Source of the DNA: Ampelomyces quisqualis
Lineage: Eukaryota > Ascomycota > Dothideomycetes > Pleosporales > Phaeosphaeriaceae
Assembly: GCA_018398575.1 (NCBI GenBank)
Contig: JAGTXZ010000020.1
Coordinates: 1,302,001 to 1,366,000 of the forward strand
Reading direction: 5' to 3'
DNA: 64,000 nucleotides
The notes beneath the pieces were generated by a model. That model was given only the letters and a program-made list of their open reading frames with translations, did no database searches and was not told where the DNA came from. The stretch's first letter is position 1. Every line of letters begins with the position of its first letter. The position numbers and the translations under genes are program-made. Positions 32,952-42,748 of the stretch are shown here, piece after piece.

Positions 32952-35213
32952 CTACGGCAGGATCTTGGTCTGCGACTCGTGCCTCACACGGTACTTAGCC
33001 AGCGGAATCGGGACGTCACCGCTATACCCCACCTCGCCCTGCGCGTTTTCCAGCTTTCTCGTAACTTTGCCCACCAAGCTCGCGATCCAGCGGTCGTTGG
33101 CCATGGCAGACACGGTGTTGACGCCTGCTTTGCGCATGCCCACCATCGTCTTTGCAGAGGCATCTTTGAATCCCGTGTCGACCTTCTTGAGAAAGTTCTT
33201 GAAGCCCTTGTCCGAATTAATCGTGCTGTTGGTCATGGTGCTCTCATTCGTGTTGACTGTGTTTGCAGTGTCGACGGAAGCAACGCTCTCGGCGTCACTA
33301 CCGGTCTCGCTCATCGCGCTGACGCGCTTCAGTTCCCGCAGGACTTTTGCCTCTTCGAAAGACTTGTCGCTTTCGATGACTTTGGTCGCCTTGACAATTG
33401 CAGCAACGAAATTGAGCAGATCTTGGTGGAATTGGGCGGGGAGATGGGCGTGTGCGCTAACGTGCATGCTCGCTTCATCCTTCTTGAGCTTCTCAAAGTC
33501 TTTGAGAGCTTGTACCGCCTTCGGTGTACCTGCAATGAGTTTTATCGATTCCTCCATCTCCATGAGCTGGAACTCTGTGGATTTGGCCGGGAAGATGTGC
33601 TCGTGATGCGGGAACAGAAAAGTAGGTATCGTGAGCACCGCATCTGCTCCACCCAGTCGTACCACCTGCTTGAGCTCAACTGCGTCGGGGAGCGCCCTGT
33701 ATGCCATTACATCTGTCATCTTCAGGTGGCACTGTATGCTGTAGTTGGTGTTGATGGGAAACGACGCTTCGCCCGCAACCGGTCCCAGTTCTACAGCAAA
33801 ATTTGCGTCCGAACACCAAGCTGAGATCCGAGCCTCAAGCCTCCGGATCTCCGAATCTTGCCCAGTATAGTGCTTGAAGAGATATTGCCGCATCAAGCTG
33901 ACGAACCATTTGCCAGATCCAGCGGCGGTGATTGATTTGAACTTGACAGGGTGGAAGTAGCAAAGCGGACTCAACATGAGCCGATAGAGAAATGGTAGGC
34001 GATGCAGGAAAGCCTTGACATTGGGATAATCTGTTTTCCGAAGCGTCGACACTCTGATAGACTTCTTGGGCGGATGTGGAATGGATGGACTGTCATGAAT
34101 GTGAGCACATATGGCGGCTCGGAAGTCGTCCATGTTGTCCAGATCCAGCTTGCTTTCCTTCTCTTCGTCCATGACGGCTTCCCGGAGAGCCCTCTTGGCG
34201 TTGGTGATTACGCTCGTGTCGTGGATATTCTGGACAAGTTCTTTGTACTTCTTGTTCGCATCCTTTTCGCCTGGCGACACCTTTTTCACCGTTGCAAAAG
34301 CGGACTCGGTGTCTTCAGCATCCGAAGGTTGTTGCTCGGCGGTCATCTTTCTGACCATCGACACACGCCGAGGGTAGGTACCGTCGAGTGCAACAGATGC
34401 TGCCCTTAGAATCGCCGTATCACTTGCGACGAAAGTGTCGTCATCACTTGTGGGCTCTGGCTGGCCATATGCAACACTACCAAAGGTGACTTCCCAATCT
34501 CCACCCTTGACATTTGCGTAGATGTCATCCACGTGACACTCGCGGAAGAGAGGCACCACAACTTTGTCGGTTTGAATCGCGAGCTCGATATCATCAGAGA
34601 GCTTGATCCCAGCTTCGACGCCGTGGGCGACAAGGGTCATTGTCGACAAGGAAAGCGTAACGCCTCGCACAACGAACAGCCCTTTGACCTCGGTATCAAT
34701 TTCCAAAGCAGGCAGGTCGAAAAAGGCAACCTGATCATTGATAAAGTGAAGATCGCGTAGAAATGTCTTTCTCAGTAGTCGACGGGCTAGACTACCAGGC
34801 GCATCGAACTGGAAGAGGCAGGCGACTAGTGTGACGGGCCAGCAACAGATCGCAAACACCCAGTACAGTAGCCACGAGGTCGAGCTCACAACGTACACCA
34901 GGTTGACGGTCGCGAAGATTGTCCACACAGGGACAAAGGGTAAGATGCGGTGGCCGTATGCCTCACCTAGCAGGATAGCATAGACCAGAATCGGGGCTCC
35001 CGAGATGACCCATCGGGCAGGCCAGGACAAGGTCGTGGCCCCAAGAACCGTGCAGACAAGGAAGGCATTCGGTATAACTCTGCTGGTCAAGGTCCGTTCT
35101 GGCGCGGGCGTTGCTGTGGTACGAGCTGCACCACCAGGCTGTGCAACTGGTTTCCGCTTCGTTGTGCCAGCCAAGTCGCGCGTCGCAGGCGACTCTATGT
35201 CGGCCTCGGCCAT
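32952..35213 (-). CDS. Conserved fungal membrane protein of unknown function, 753 aa
   Basis: Single exon. The start is the first ATG (MAEADIESPATRD); the open frame upstream has no ATG. After a basic disordered leader, about four hydrophobic segments lie in residues 45-140 (FLVCTVLGATTLSW, SGAPILVYAILLG, VWTIFATVNLVYVV, LYWVFAICCWPVTLVACLF). A large soluble part follows, beginning with a beta-rich segment (VKGLFVVRGVTLSLSTMTLVA) and the YANVKGGDWEVTFG motif. A second conserved block around 400-600 contains SGKWFVSLMRQYLF. The C-terminus is Ser/Thr-rich then helical. It is not a known enzyme. The beta-rich block beside membrane helices loosely recalls membrane-contact or lipid-transfer proteins, but this is speculation. 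Confidence 0.75.
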   Translation of the reverse strand: MAEADIESPATRDLAGTTKRKPVAQPGGAARTTATPAPERTLTSRVIPNAFLVCTVLGATTLSWPARWVISGAPILVYAILLGEAYGHRILPFVPVWTIFATVNLVYVVSSTSWLLYWVFAICCWPVTLVACLFQFDAPGSLARRLLRKTFLRDLHFINDQVAFFDLPALEIDTEVKGLFVVRGVTLSLSTMTLVAHGVEAGIKLSDDIELAIQTDKVVVPLFRECHVDDIYANVKGGDWEVTFGSVAYGQPEPTSDDDTFVASDTAILRAASVALDGTYPRRVSMVRKMTAEQQPSDAEDTESAFATVKKVSPGEKDANKKYKELVQNIHDTSVITNAKRALREAVMDEEKESKLDLDNMDDFRAAICAHIHDSPSIPHPPKKSIRVSTLRKTDYPNVKAFLHRLPFLYRLMLSPLCYFHPVKFKSITAAGSGKWFVSLMRQYLFKHYTGQDSEIRRLEARISAWCSDANFAVELGPVAGEASFPINTNYSIQCHLKMTDVMAYRALPDAVELKQVVRLGGADAVLTIPTFLFPHHEHIFPAKSTEFQLMEMEESIKLIAGTPKAVQALKDFEKLKKDEASMHVSAHAHLPAQFHQDLLNFVAAIVKATKVIESDKSFEEAKVLRELKRVSAMSETGSDAESVASVDTANTVNTNESTMTNSTINSDKGFKNFLKKVDTGFKDASAKTMVGMRKAGVNTVSAMANDRWIASLVGKVTRKLENAQGEVGYSGDVPIPLAKYRVRHESQTKILP

Positions 35214-35673
35214 GGCGGGGCTACAGGGAGACAAGGAGGGCGCTGCTCAAGAATGTTGCTTGGTGGAGGCTTCGGGGACGGCTAGGTATCTATGACAGCC
35301 GTTGCGATAGTTGGAAGTCAATATGTTGTGAGGAGTGGTGTTTCCGCGCAAGCGATTAGCAGCTGCCACCGCAAAGGTACTTCGCCTACGTCACAGGCAC
35401 GTTTTGTGCCTCATGGCATGTCGCGCTCGAATAAGACACAATCGTGCGTTGGACCCCCCGCCTCTGGTAGAACAGGGAAGAGGCAGGATTTTCCAGTTGC
35501 TCCAGTGTTCCAGAGCATCAGGAATGTAGTCTTGTGTCTGCCGATCGACAGTGATGGTTATGACGTAGGTAGATTTGCCAGTCTACATTGGGCCTAGCTC
35601 CAAGTCGCAAAGTCCATGGAACCTCGAGAACGGGATGGAAGCTTCACGTGTTCCAGGACCATGGCTGCGAACG
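35214..35673. other. Intergenic region
   Basis: 3' flank of the copper ATPase gene and promoter of the membrane-protein gene. Plus-strand open frames here are short and unsupported. Confidence 0.4.
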
Positions 35674-38600
35674 CTAAATGCGCGACCACCTCAAGAGAAC
35701 TGCAGCCAAGATCACTGGCAAGACACTGACTAGTTCGCCCAAGCCAGCGTACTCGGGAGGTATCCTTGCGTTTACGAATGCTCCAGCGCCCAGCAACACG
35801 GCGAAGAGATTGTACACGAAGCTCCACCCAAAATTGAAACCAACTCGATGCATCGCCTTCCTGCTCAGGACCATCATGGTCAGAATGCAGGACAGATCAG
35901 AGCGAACGAGAACGACGTCAGCTGCCGATTGTGCCATGTCCGTTCCGCTCGACATGTGGACACCAATCGTAGCCTGCGCAAGAGCTACAGCATCGTTTGT
36001 GCCGTCGCCAACGAAGATGACAACAGGACGCTGTGGTTTGCCTTGCTTATCGAACAAGGGCATGTCGGTTAGATCCTTGATGTAGCTTTGCTTATCTCCT
36101 GGTGAGCAGCGAGAGCGAATGGCCGATGGTGGAACGCTAAGCTGCGCTCCTACTGCTTGGACCGCTCCGTCATCGTCGCCAGAAAGGATGTGCACACGGA
36201 GACCTTGTTTCTGAAGGCGTGTTACTGTTTCCTGAGCCTCTGCTCGTAGAGTGTCCTGCAGTCCGAAAACTGCGACGAGCTCGCTGTCGATTGTGAAGCA
36301 GAAGGCAGTGAGACCTTTCGATAGCATGGCCTGTACTTTTGGATGGTACGACGCGTTGAGCCATATTGAATTACCGGCCCGGAGAATCTTCCCATTGAGT
36401 CGGCCTTCTACTCCTTTACCCGCGATAGCCTTAACATCTCTCATCGTGGCAGCAACAATTGCCTGTGAGTCGAGATGAGAGGCGACCGCTACTGACACAG
36501 GATGCTTGATGCCCTTGACCATACCAAGTAGGCAAGCTCTATTTGACTCCGCATCGCCACTGACAAATGCCTCCTCAAAAACCTTCAGCTGCCCCATGGT
36601 CAGAGTGCCAGTCTTGTCGAACACAACATCGGTCGTCTTGTAGGCAATCTCAATGCTATTCGCAGACTTGAAGATCACACCTCGTTTTGCTGCAACCCCC
36701 GAAGCGACCACAATGACCATAGGAACTGCCAAGCCAATCGCGCAAGGACAAGATACTATGAGCACCGTGATGGCGTACGTAACGGCTTCAATCGCAGCTT
36801 CGGAGCCAGATTGTTTACGAACGGCGACCCCAACAGCCATCCAAATGGCGAATATTATGATCGTCAAAGCCACCACAACGGGGACAAAGTAGCTGGCAAC
36901 CTTGTCTGCGATGTCTTGGATTTTCGGCTTCGATAGTTTCGTTTCGTCCACCATACATGCTATCGTGGTAATGGTATTGTCTCCTGGAAGCCGTGTTAAG
37001 CGAACTGTAAGTATCCCCATTCCGTTGATCGAACCGGCGATGACATTGGAACCAGGATGCTTTTCTATCGGCACGGACTCACCAGTCAACATCGACTCGT
37101 CGACTTCAGACGCTCCCGATATCACGGCTCCGTCTGTCGGAATACGCGAATCCGGCACGACTTTGAAGATGTCGCCGAATTGTAACAGTCTTGCATCAAT
37201 CTCTTTCTCTGTATCTTTGGGTCCGACAAGCACGGCTGTGTGTGCTTGTAGAGCTCGAATCGAGATTGACTCAGCCGCCTTTTGTCGTGCGAGAGACGCG
37301 ACCCATCGACCCACCATGATGAGCGTAACAAGCAAAGTGCTCGTCTCGAAGAATTCGCCAGTGGAAAGTGGTTGGCCAGCAACGAGATACCCGAAAGACA
37401 CAACTGAAAAGATGTAGGCAGCACTTGTGCTCAACACGATGAGAAGATCCATCTCAATGACCTTCGAGAAGACCAGTGCTTTGATGGCTTTCGGATAGAA
37501 TGGTCCGGCTATGCCAACTTGCACAAGAGTCGCGAGTGCGAGAGATGCCGAGCCATAGGCTATTTCTCGCTCCGGAAGAGGCGCCCATGCCAGTACAAGG
37601 ACCGGAATCGTGAGAATCGCTGATATGAGAGTCAAGAGACCCATTTGTCGAACATGTCTACTACCTGCATCGAGCGATGCATCTGAGCGCGGAGGTGCGA
37701 GTCGAAGCGACTGTGCCCATGGCTGGTCAAGTAGATCTCGCGCGCCGACTACTTTCGCATCGAACGCCACGCGTATGGTATTTTTATCAACAGCGGTGAC
37801 CTCAAGAATGCCGCCAGGCCATTCATTCTTGATCACATCGAGCGGATCGCCAGAGCAAATTAAGTCGAGGCTGATGCCTTCGTTTGACACGCGCTCGCAT
37901 TTGAACTCTGTCGTGCGATGGAGATGTTTGATAACGTCTTCCACACTTGCCCCGCCCTCCGTGATATCCATCTCCGCGCGGGCAAGAATAAGACTGGTCT
38001 TCATGTTACTAACGTAGTTGAGCATACCAAGCACGCGTTTGAGTTTCGTTTCGCAGCCAGTACATGTCATGCCTGAGACGCTCAGGATGATGTGTTCCTT
38101 GTTGGTACTCCCTTTCTCAAGATCGATATCATGAGAGGCGCTTGGAGTTCTCTCAATGGCATCGACGAGAGCTGTCTTCCTGTCGGTGGGGCAACACGAT
38201 TTGGCAGGAGTTTCATTGGAGCAAGACGTCTCGTCCTTCGCTGCATCAGAGTCTTGTTCCCAACAATCGTCTTCACAGTCCCCTGACTCTTCGTCGCAAC
38301 AACCATCTTCGCACTTTTCCACTTTTTTCCCACAACAATTGCCCTCGCCAACTTCTTGCCCACAGTAATCGTCTTCGCACTCGTCTTCGCGCTCGTCTTC
38401 CCTCTCTCCACAGCAACCTTCCCCGCATCCACTGGACACACTTCCGATCTCGCAGCAAGATGCTGCACAATCAACATCAACCTTCTTCGTGGCTGAAAAC
38501 GGAGCCGTGGCGTCTTTCGGCATACAACAAGCCGACGTCGCACACAATGCGGGTGCTTTTTGTGCTTCCGAACTGCGTGCGGACGTCGTACACGCCGAGG

Positions 38601-38934
38601 CTGCTGCTGTGGAACAACACGATTGCTTGAGACTAGTATCCTCATTCGCGTCGTCTTGGAAGTCGATAATTGACTGTCTCGGAGTAGAAGTTGCGGACTT
38701 GCTTGCTTCTTGTGGCATCGTAGAGCCCGCGTTGCTGTCAGCAGACAAGCTTGGTCTGTCTGCAACCTTGCCGATCATATCAGTGGTTTCCATATGGAGA
38801 GAAGATACTCTAAGTTGTGTTGCTCCCGTGTTACGGTCGCTAGTGGTGGCGGTTTGCTCAGAGTCTTGTTCTCGAGCGGGCTCTGGCTGTGGGTCGAGCT
38901 TGTTCGAGCCGCAACAACCATCTCCGCAAGCCAT
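35674..38934 (-). CDS. crpA: Copper-exporting P1B-type ATPase with Cys-rich leader (CrpA type)
   Basis: Pumps Cu(I) out of the cytosol using ATP. Single exon, 1086 residues. Residues 1-250 are cysteine-rich: I count 27 Cys including eight CC pairs, set among Glu, Asp, Lys and Gly, like a metallothionein. One canonical heavy-metal domain follows (GMTCTGC at 288-294), then a second HMA-like fold without the CxxC (about 355-405). The pump core has TGES (617-620), the Cu-site CPC (729-731), the phosphorylated Asp in DKTGT (773-777), the HP motif (811-812) and GDGTND (976-981). All catalytic motifs are intact. Aspergillus CrpA and Candida CRP1 are the closest known type: detoxifying plasma-membrane pumps, distinct from the Golgi Ccc2. 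Regulation by a copper-responsive factor is expected but not seen. Confidence 0.92.
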   Translation of the reverse strand: MACGDGCCGSNKLDPQPEPAREQDSEQTATTSDRNTGATQLRVSSLHMETTDMIGKVADRPSLSADSNAGSTMPQEASKSATSTPRQSIIDFQDDANEDTSLKQSCCSTAAASACTTSARSSEAQKAPALCATSACCMPKDATAPFSATKKVDVDCAASCCEIGSVSSGCGEGCCGEREDEREDECEDDYCGQEVGEGNCCGKKVEKCEDGCCDEESGDCEDDCWEQDSDAAKDETSCSNETPAKSCCPTDRKTALVDAIERTPSASHDIDLEKGSTNKEHIILSVSGMTCTGCETKLKRVLGMLNYVSNMKTSLILARAEMDITEGGASVEDVIKHLHRTTEFKCERVSNEGISLDLICSGDPLDVIKNEWPGGILEVTAVDKNTIRVAFDAKVVGARDLLDQPWAQSLRLAPPRSDASLDAGSRHVRQMGLLTLISAILTIPVLVLAWAPLPEREIAYGSASLALATLVQVGIAGPFYPKAIKALVFSKVIEMDLLIVLSTSAAYIFSVVSFGYLVAGQPLSTGEFFETSTLLVTLIMVGRWVASLARQKAAESISIRALQAHTAVLVGPKDTEKEIDARLLQFGDIFKVVPDSRIPTDGAVISGASEVDESMLTGESVPIEKHPGSNVIAGSINGMGILTVRLTRLPGDNTITTIACMVDETKLSKPKIQDIADKVASYFVPVVVALTIIIFAIWMAVGVAVRKQSGSEAAIEAVTYAITVLIVSCPCAIGLAVPMVIVVASGVAAKRGVIFKSANSIEIAYKTTDVVFDKTGTLTMGQLKVFEEAFVSGDAESNRACLLGMVKGIKHPVSVAVASHLDSQAIVAATMRDVKAIAGKGVEGRLNGKILRAGNSIWLNASYHPKVQAMLSKGLTAFCFTIDSELVAVFGLQDTLRAEAQETVTRLQKQGLRVHILSGDDDGAVQAVGAQLSVPPSAIRSRCSPGDKQSYIKDLTDMPLFDKQGKPQRPVVIFVGDGTNDAVALAQATIGVHMSSGTDMAQSAADVVLVRSDLSCILTMMVLSRKAMHRVGFNFGWSFVYNLFAVLLGAGAFVNARIPPEYAGLGELVSVLPVILAAVLLRWSRI

Positions 38935-39320
38935 ACTGAGAAACGAGCTGAAAGGATCTCAAAAATATTCGAAGAAGATCTAGTGAGTTGGAAGTGGAAG
39001 TGTTGTGGGCGTTGCATTTGTCGAGATGTAGGGAATGCCAAGCAGTCTCCAAAACGATATGTCACCGTTTCTGGAGAGTGGAAGGCGCGATCAGCGTGCT
39101 TTGCAAAGCTATCAAGCTAGGCGTCCACCCATATCGACAAGATCAAGGTTGCTGAACAATAAATCATAGGGAATAACTCTCATCAATCATTATGCTATCT
39201 ATACCTGGGACTCGTCTGGTATCGTAGAGGGAAGTATGAAGCAGCCAGAACTATTGTGTCCTTTTCCAAGCATTTCCACCAACAGCAGCTGGATCTTGGG
39301 TCTTATCAAATGCGCAAATA
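38935..39320. other. Intergenic region, copper ATPase promoter
   Basis: Contains the promoter of the copper ATPase gene and the 3' end of the oxygenase gene. I could not identify a clear copper-responsive element by eye. Confidence 0.4.
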
Positions 39321-42300
39321 CTACGGCGCGATAGTATAAGCATTGCCATATGCGTTATCACCACCCGCATTGGCGTGTCCATTAGACGCATTGCCGTTCA
39401 CGCCATTGGCACCATTGACCCCATTGACCCCATTGACCCCATTCGCGCCGTTAACAATCGTCTCGTCATCGTAATGCAACCTCAGACTCGTCGGGATTGG
39501 GCTCTCCCTGGAGTTGGCATCGAGGTAGTGTCTCATTGAGACACCAGCAAGCTTATGTTCCGTCTTGGTGAATTTGCCTTGCTTGCCAGGGGCGCGACGA
39601 ATGTTCCTCAGCTTGAAAACTTCACGGAGAGTAGCTGCAAGAGCGGGGCCAACGAGACGAGCACCAAAGCAAAAATGCAGACCATGTCCGAGAAGCGTGT
39701 AGTCACTGAACGGTCGATGCGGGTCCAGAATCTCTGGATTGGGGAACGCGATGGGATCCATGGCTGCCTTGGATGTGGCGATGAGCACAGTGCGACCCTT
39801 CTTGATGTGCACAGGACCATGAACACCATCGTCGACAGTAATATCTCGTGTGGCGACACGAGGTAGCCCTGGAACGACGCCGACGTGACGCATGCCCTCA
39901 TACACGAAGCCTTGGAGTTCGCGGTCGGATTTGGCGGGATCCATGTGAGCAAGCTCAACGATGCGGGCTTTGTACTTCTCGTATCCAGAGCTGAGATAAA
40001 GATCGACTAAGAGTGAAGCCTGTTGCGTCAGATTACCAGCCACAGGCGCTCCCATGCCAATGCAGTCTCCGACTAGGTCTCCAATTGGCAGCTTCGTGTC
40101 AGCCATAGCGTGATAGATGCGATCAGCATGTGGGCCGACTTCGAATGCACTGCCCTTAGCCATCCAATCAACCAAGCCCTCCATCTTGCCTGTTTGTGTC
40201 TTGAGATGTGTCTCGAAAATGGAGCGCAGCGGGGCTGCAGCCTTCATGGCACCTTCACGGAGCTTCCACTCATTGACCGGCATTATGTTGAAGCTCTGGT
40301 ACATGAACAGAACGAGGTAGGCTGTAAAAGCTTCGTGGATGGACATGACACCGCGAGGCTTCTCTTTGGTCTTGAGAGGAAGCGCAAAACGCTCGGCAAG
40401 CCACAAAATAGGTGCAATGTTCGTGACGTCTCTGACGATATCGATTGACGAGCGGCCCTTTGCGCCCTTGAGCGAGTTTTTCTCAATCAGCTGCCTAACG
40501 GTGGTACTGAAGAACGCGGTGACATTGTTCTCGAAACCTTCTTCGAAGAAGATTTTGTGCAGAATGTTCGAGCGCTCGTCGTGCTTCTTTGCCTCGTCCC
40601 AACCAATCATGAAGTCATGTCCAGCGGTGCAATTCCTGATGGCGGCCTGGTACATGACCACAAAGCTTTCGCGGTCTTCAAACACCTTCTTGCACCCTGC
40701 TTGTGTTTGTACGCTTACAATGCTATTGTCATTAAGTGGACGCTTGAGATCGTACTTGTCGAGAACCTCGTTTCCCTTCAAGATGCCCTTGGCAGCTTCG
40801 GGAGTGTAGAACGGGAGCAGTACGTAGGGCGACGTACCCGTGTAGCCACCTGGAAGTCCTTGGAAGAGTAGCTTTGGAAAGATACCACCATATGCTCCTG
40901 GAACCGTTTCGGCTAGTAGAGCGGCGCCCCATTGGGTCAGCGTGTTGGCGTTAAAATCGTAACTCAGATATCTGTCGCCGCGCACGAGGGCAACGGCATC
41001 GTCGAGAATGCCACGTCCGGTGGTCTGGCCGGGACAGACACCACTACCTGGCATAGCCGGTTTGGTGCATTCAGCCATCAATCCTGGGTATAGCTCCATA
41101 TTTTCGATGTGTCCATATAGAAGCTCCGCTGCCCGTGCCGTTTTCTTATCCATGCACCAGTCTTCGAACGTCTCGTACGGCTTGAGATTGAGATATCTGC
41201 GGAACTCGTTCAGAGTGCAGACGTTGAACATCTCGCGAGCTTGTAGTTGGCCCATGAGATCGACGACTTTGAGGGATGCTGGAGTACCATGTGCGCCGAA
41301 TTCGTGCGCCGGCTCTTCTGTACATGATTTGATGAGCTCGGCAAGCTCAGCATCGTTGAATCGTCCATCGGCACCTCTTTTGAGACCGCCAAATTCCCAC
41401 TGCCTTGGCGGCTTTTCCATGAGAGCATGGCCATGAGTCATCATAACCTTATGGAACATCTCAATGGTGACATCGTCGACTGAATGTAAGTCCGGAAAGA
41501 CGGATCGAAGGATGTCCTCCATCCATTTGTCATCTGCGGCGCTCAATGCTGCGTGCCAGTGGTAAAGTACCGCGAATTCGACCGAAACATGACTGCCGGT
41601 ACCTCTCTCGAGGCGCGTTCCGCCCTGCTTGATCTCCTTGCCCAGGTCAAGCGACCACTCAGAATTGGCACGTGGAGTGTTCAAGATGGCTGCAACGTAA
41701 TCGTGAAGGACCACAGCGGCAAAGAAACCAACGTTGATGTTGCGGGTAAGCTGAAAGATGTCGTTGTCTTGCCTTCGCAACATGTCAGCCTGATCATTTC
41801 ATGTGAAAGAGTCATATTACCATTTCTTTCCTGCGTCATCTAGACTGTCCCAGGACTTATACTTGCCATCTTCATTGATCGAAAGCAGCGACTCTGCAAT
41901 GTGATTGTGGTTCCTTGAAAACATGAGCAGAACGGCAACAACACCCGGAGGCATCATCATGATACGTTCAGAAGCGATCGAATCAGGGTGTATCTCTCCA
42001 TTGTGGTATGTTCGTACTCGAACCTGCTCCTTCTCTGTATTTCCATACAGCGTGCTGAGATCAACATAACTGGAAGTTTCGTTGATCCAAGGATCGGTTC
42101 TTGACGTCTGGAAGCACTCGTGGATGACGATGGTCGCAAACGAAAAGAATAGGCGGTTCAGTCCGGACGGATGTGGTCGAAATGGACCATCGCGCTTTAA
42201 CAGTGCTTCATAAACGTCCTCGACGTCTGGTAGGTTGGGTCCTGGTGCTCGTTAGTCACAATGTGATGTGAAGTGATTTCGCGATTCTCACCCTTGGCTT

Positions 42301-42748
42301 TCATAGGTGGTACGTTTCTGGCGTATGGAGTTCCCGCTCTTCCCATTTCCGGATTATGCGGATTGTTACCACCACCATCGTGTCGACGATATCGTGTGGT
42401 CGGGCCAGCATGTGTGGGTGAGGGGTGTGGAAGATCATTCCAAAGCATAGCGATGAAGCCATCTGAGACTTTCGCACTCAGTCCGCTGTTGAGAGGCAGT
42501 CCCTGCAGCATTTGTACTCCATTCTCTAGGAGGAGTTCCTTGTCATCGAGTGGCTCGCCAGACGCGAGCGTCGTGATGGCCTCGAGTGCGAATCTTGCAT
42601 TCTTGACACCAAGAGATTTGAGATCGTGGCCGATCGTGGTCTTCTCGGTGCTCTTCAGCCCGCTTGCAGCCTCTGAAGACCGCCCATCACTTGCTTGAGT
42701 AGGCTTTCTCCTGATGGTCCCAAGTAATGATCGAAGCTGGCTTGGCAT
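39321..42748 (-). CDS. ppo: Fatty-acid oxygenase, haem dioxygenase-P450 fusion (Ppo/linoleate diol synthase type), 3 exons
   Basis: Makes oxylipins (psi factors) from oleic or linoleic acid: the N-terminal dioxygenase forms a hydroperoxide and the C-terminal P450 isomerises it to a diol. Exons 42748-42292, 42241-41821 and 41772-39321 give 1109 residues; introns are 50 and 48 bp. The second acceptor (AG at 41774-41773) was chosen because it alone joins GKKW to QDNDIFQ in frame; the upstream GCTGAC then serves as branch point. Distal haem His is H193 (FATIVIHECF); catalytic Tyr and proximal His are Y363 and H366 in YHWH. The P450 half keeps the Asn and Gln of the isomerase motif (GNLTQ, N873 and Q876), EGMR (918-921) and the haem Cys C994 in GLHFCFG. 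The intact Cys fits PpoA-like bifunctional enzymes rather than PpoC. The tail is an Asn-Gly repeat. Confidence 0.93.
39391..39453. repeat. In-frame 9-bp minisatellite coding for Asn-Gly-Val/Ala repeats
   Basis: Seven near-perfect units, core CCCATTGAC on the plus strand, encode (N-G-V/A)n near the C-terminus of the oxygenase. Nine-base units keep the frame, so copy-number change alters tail length only. Confidence 0.85.
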
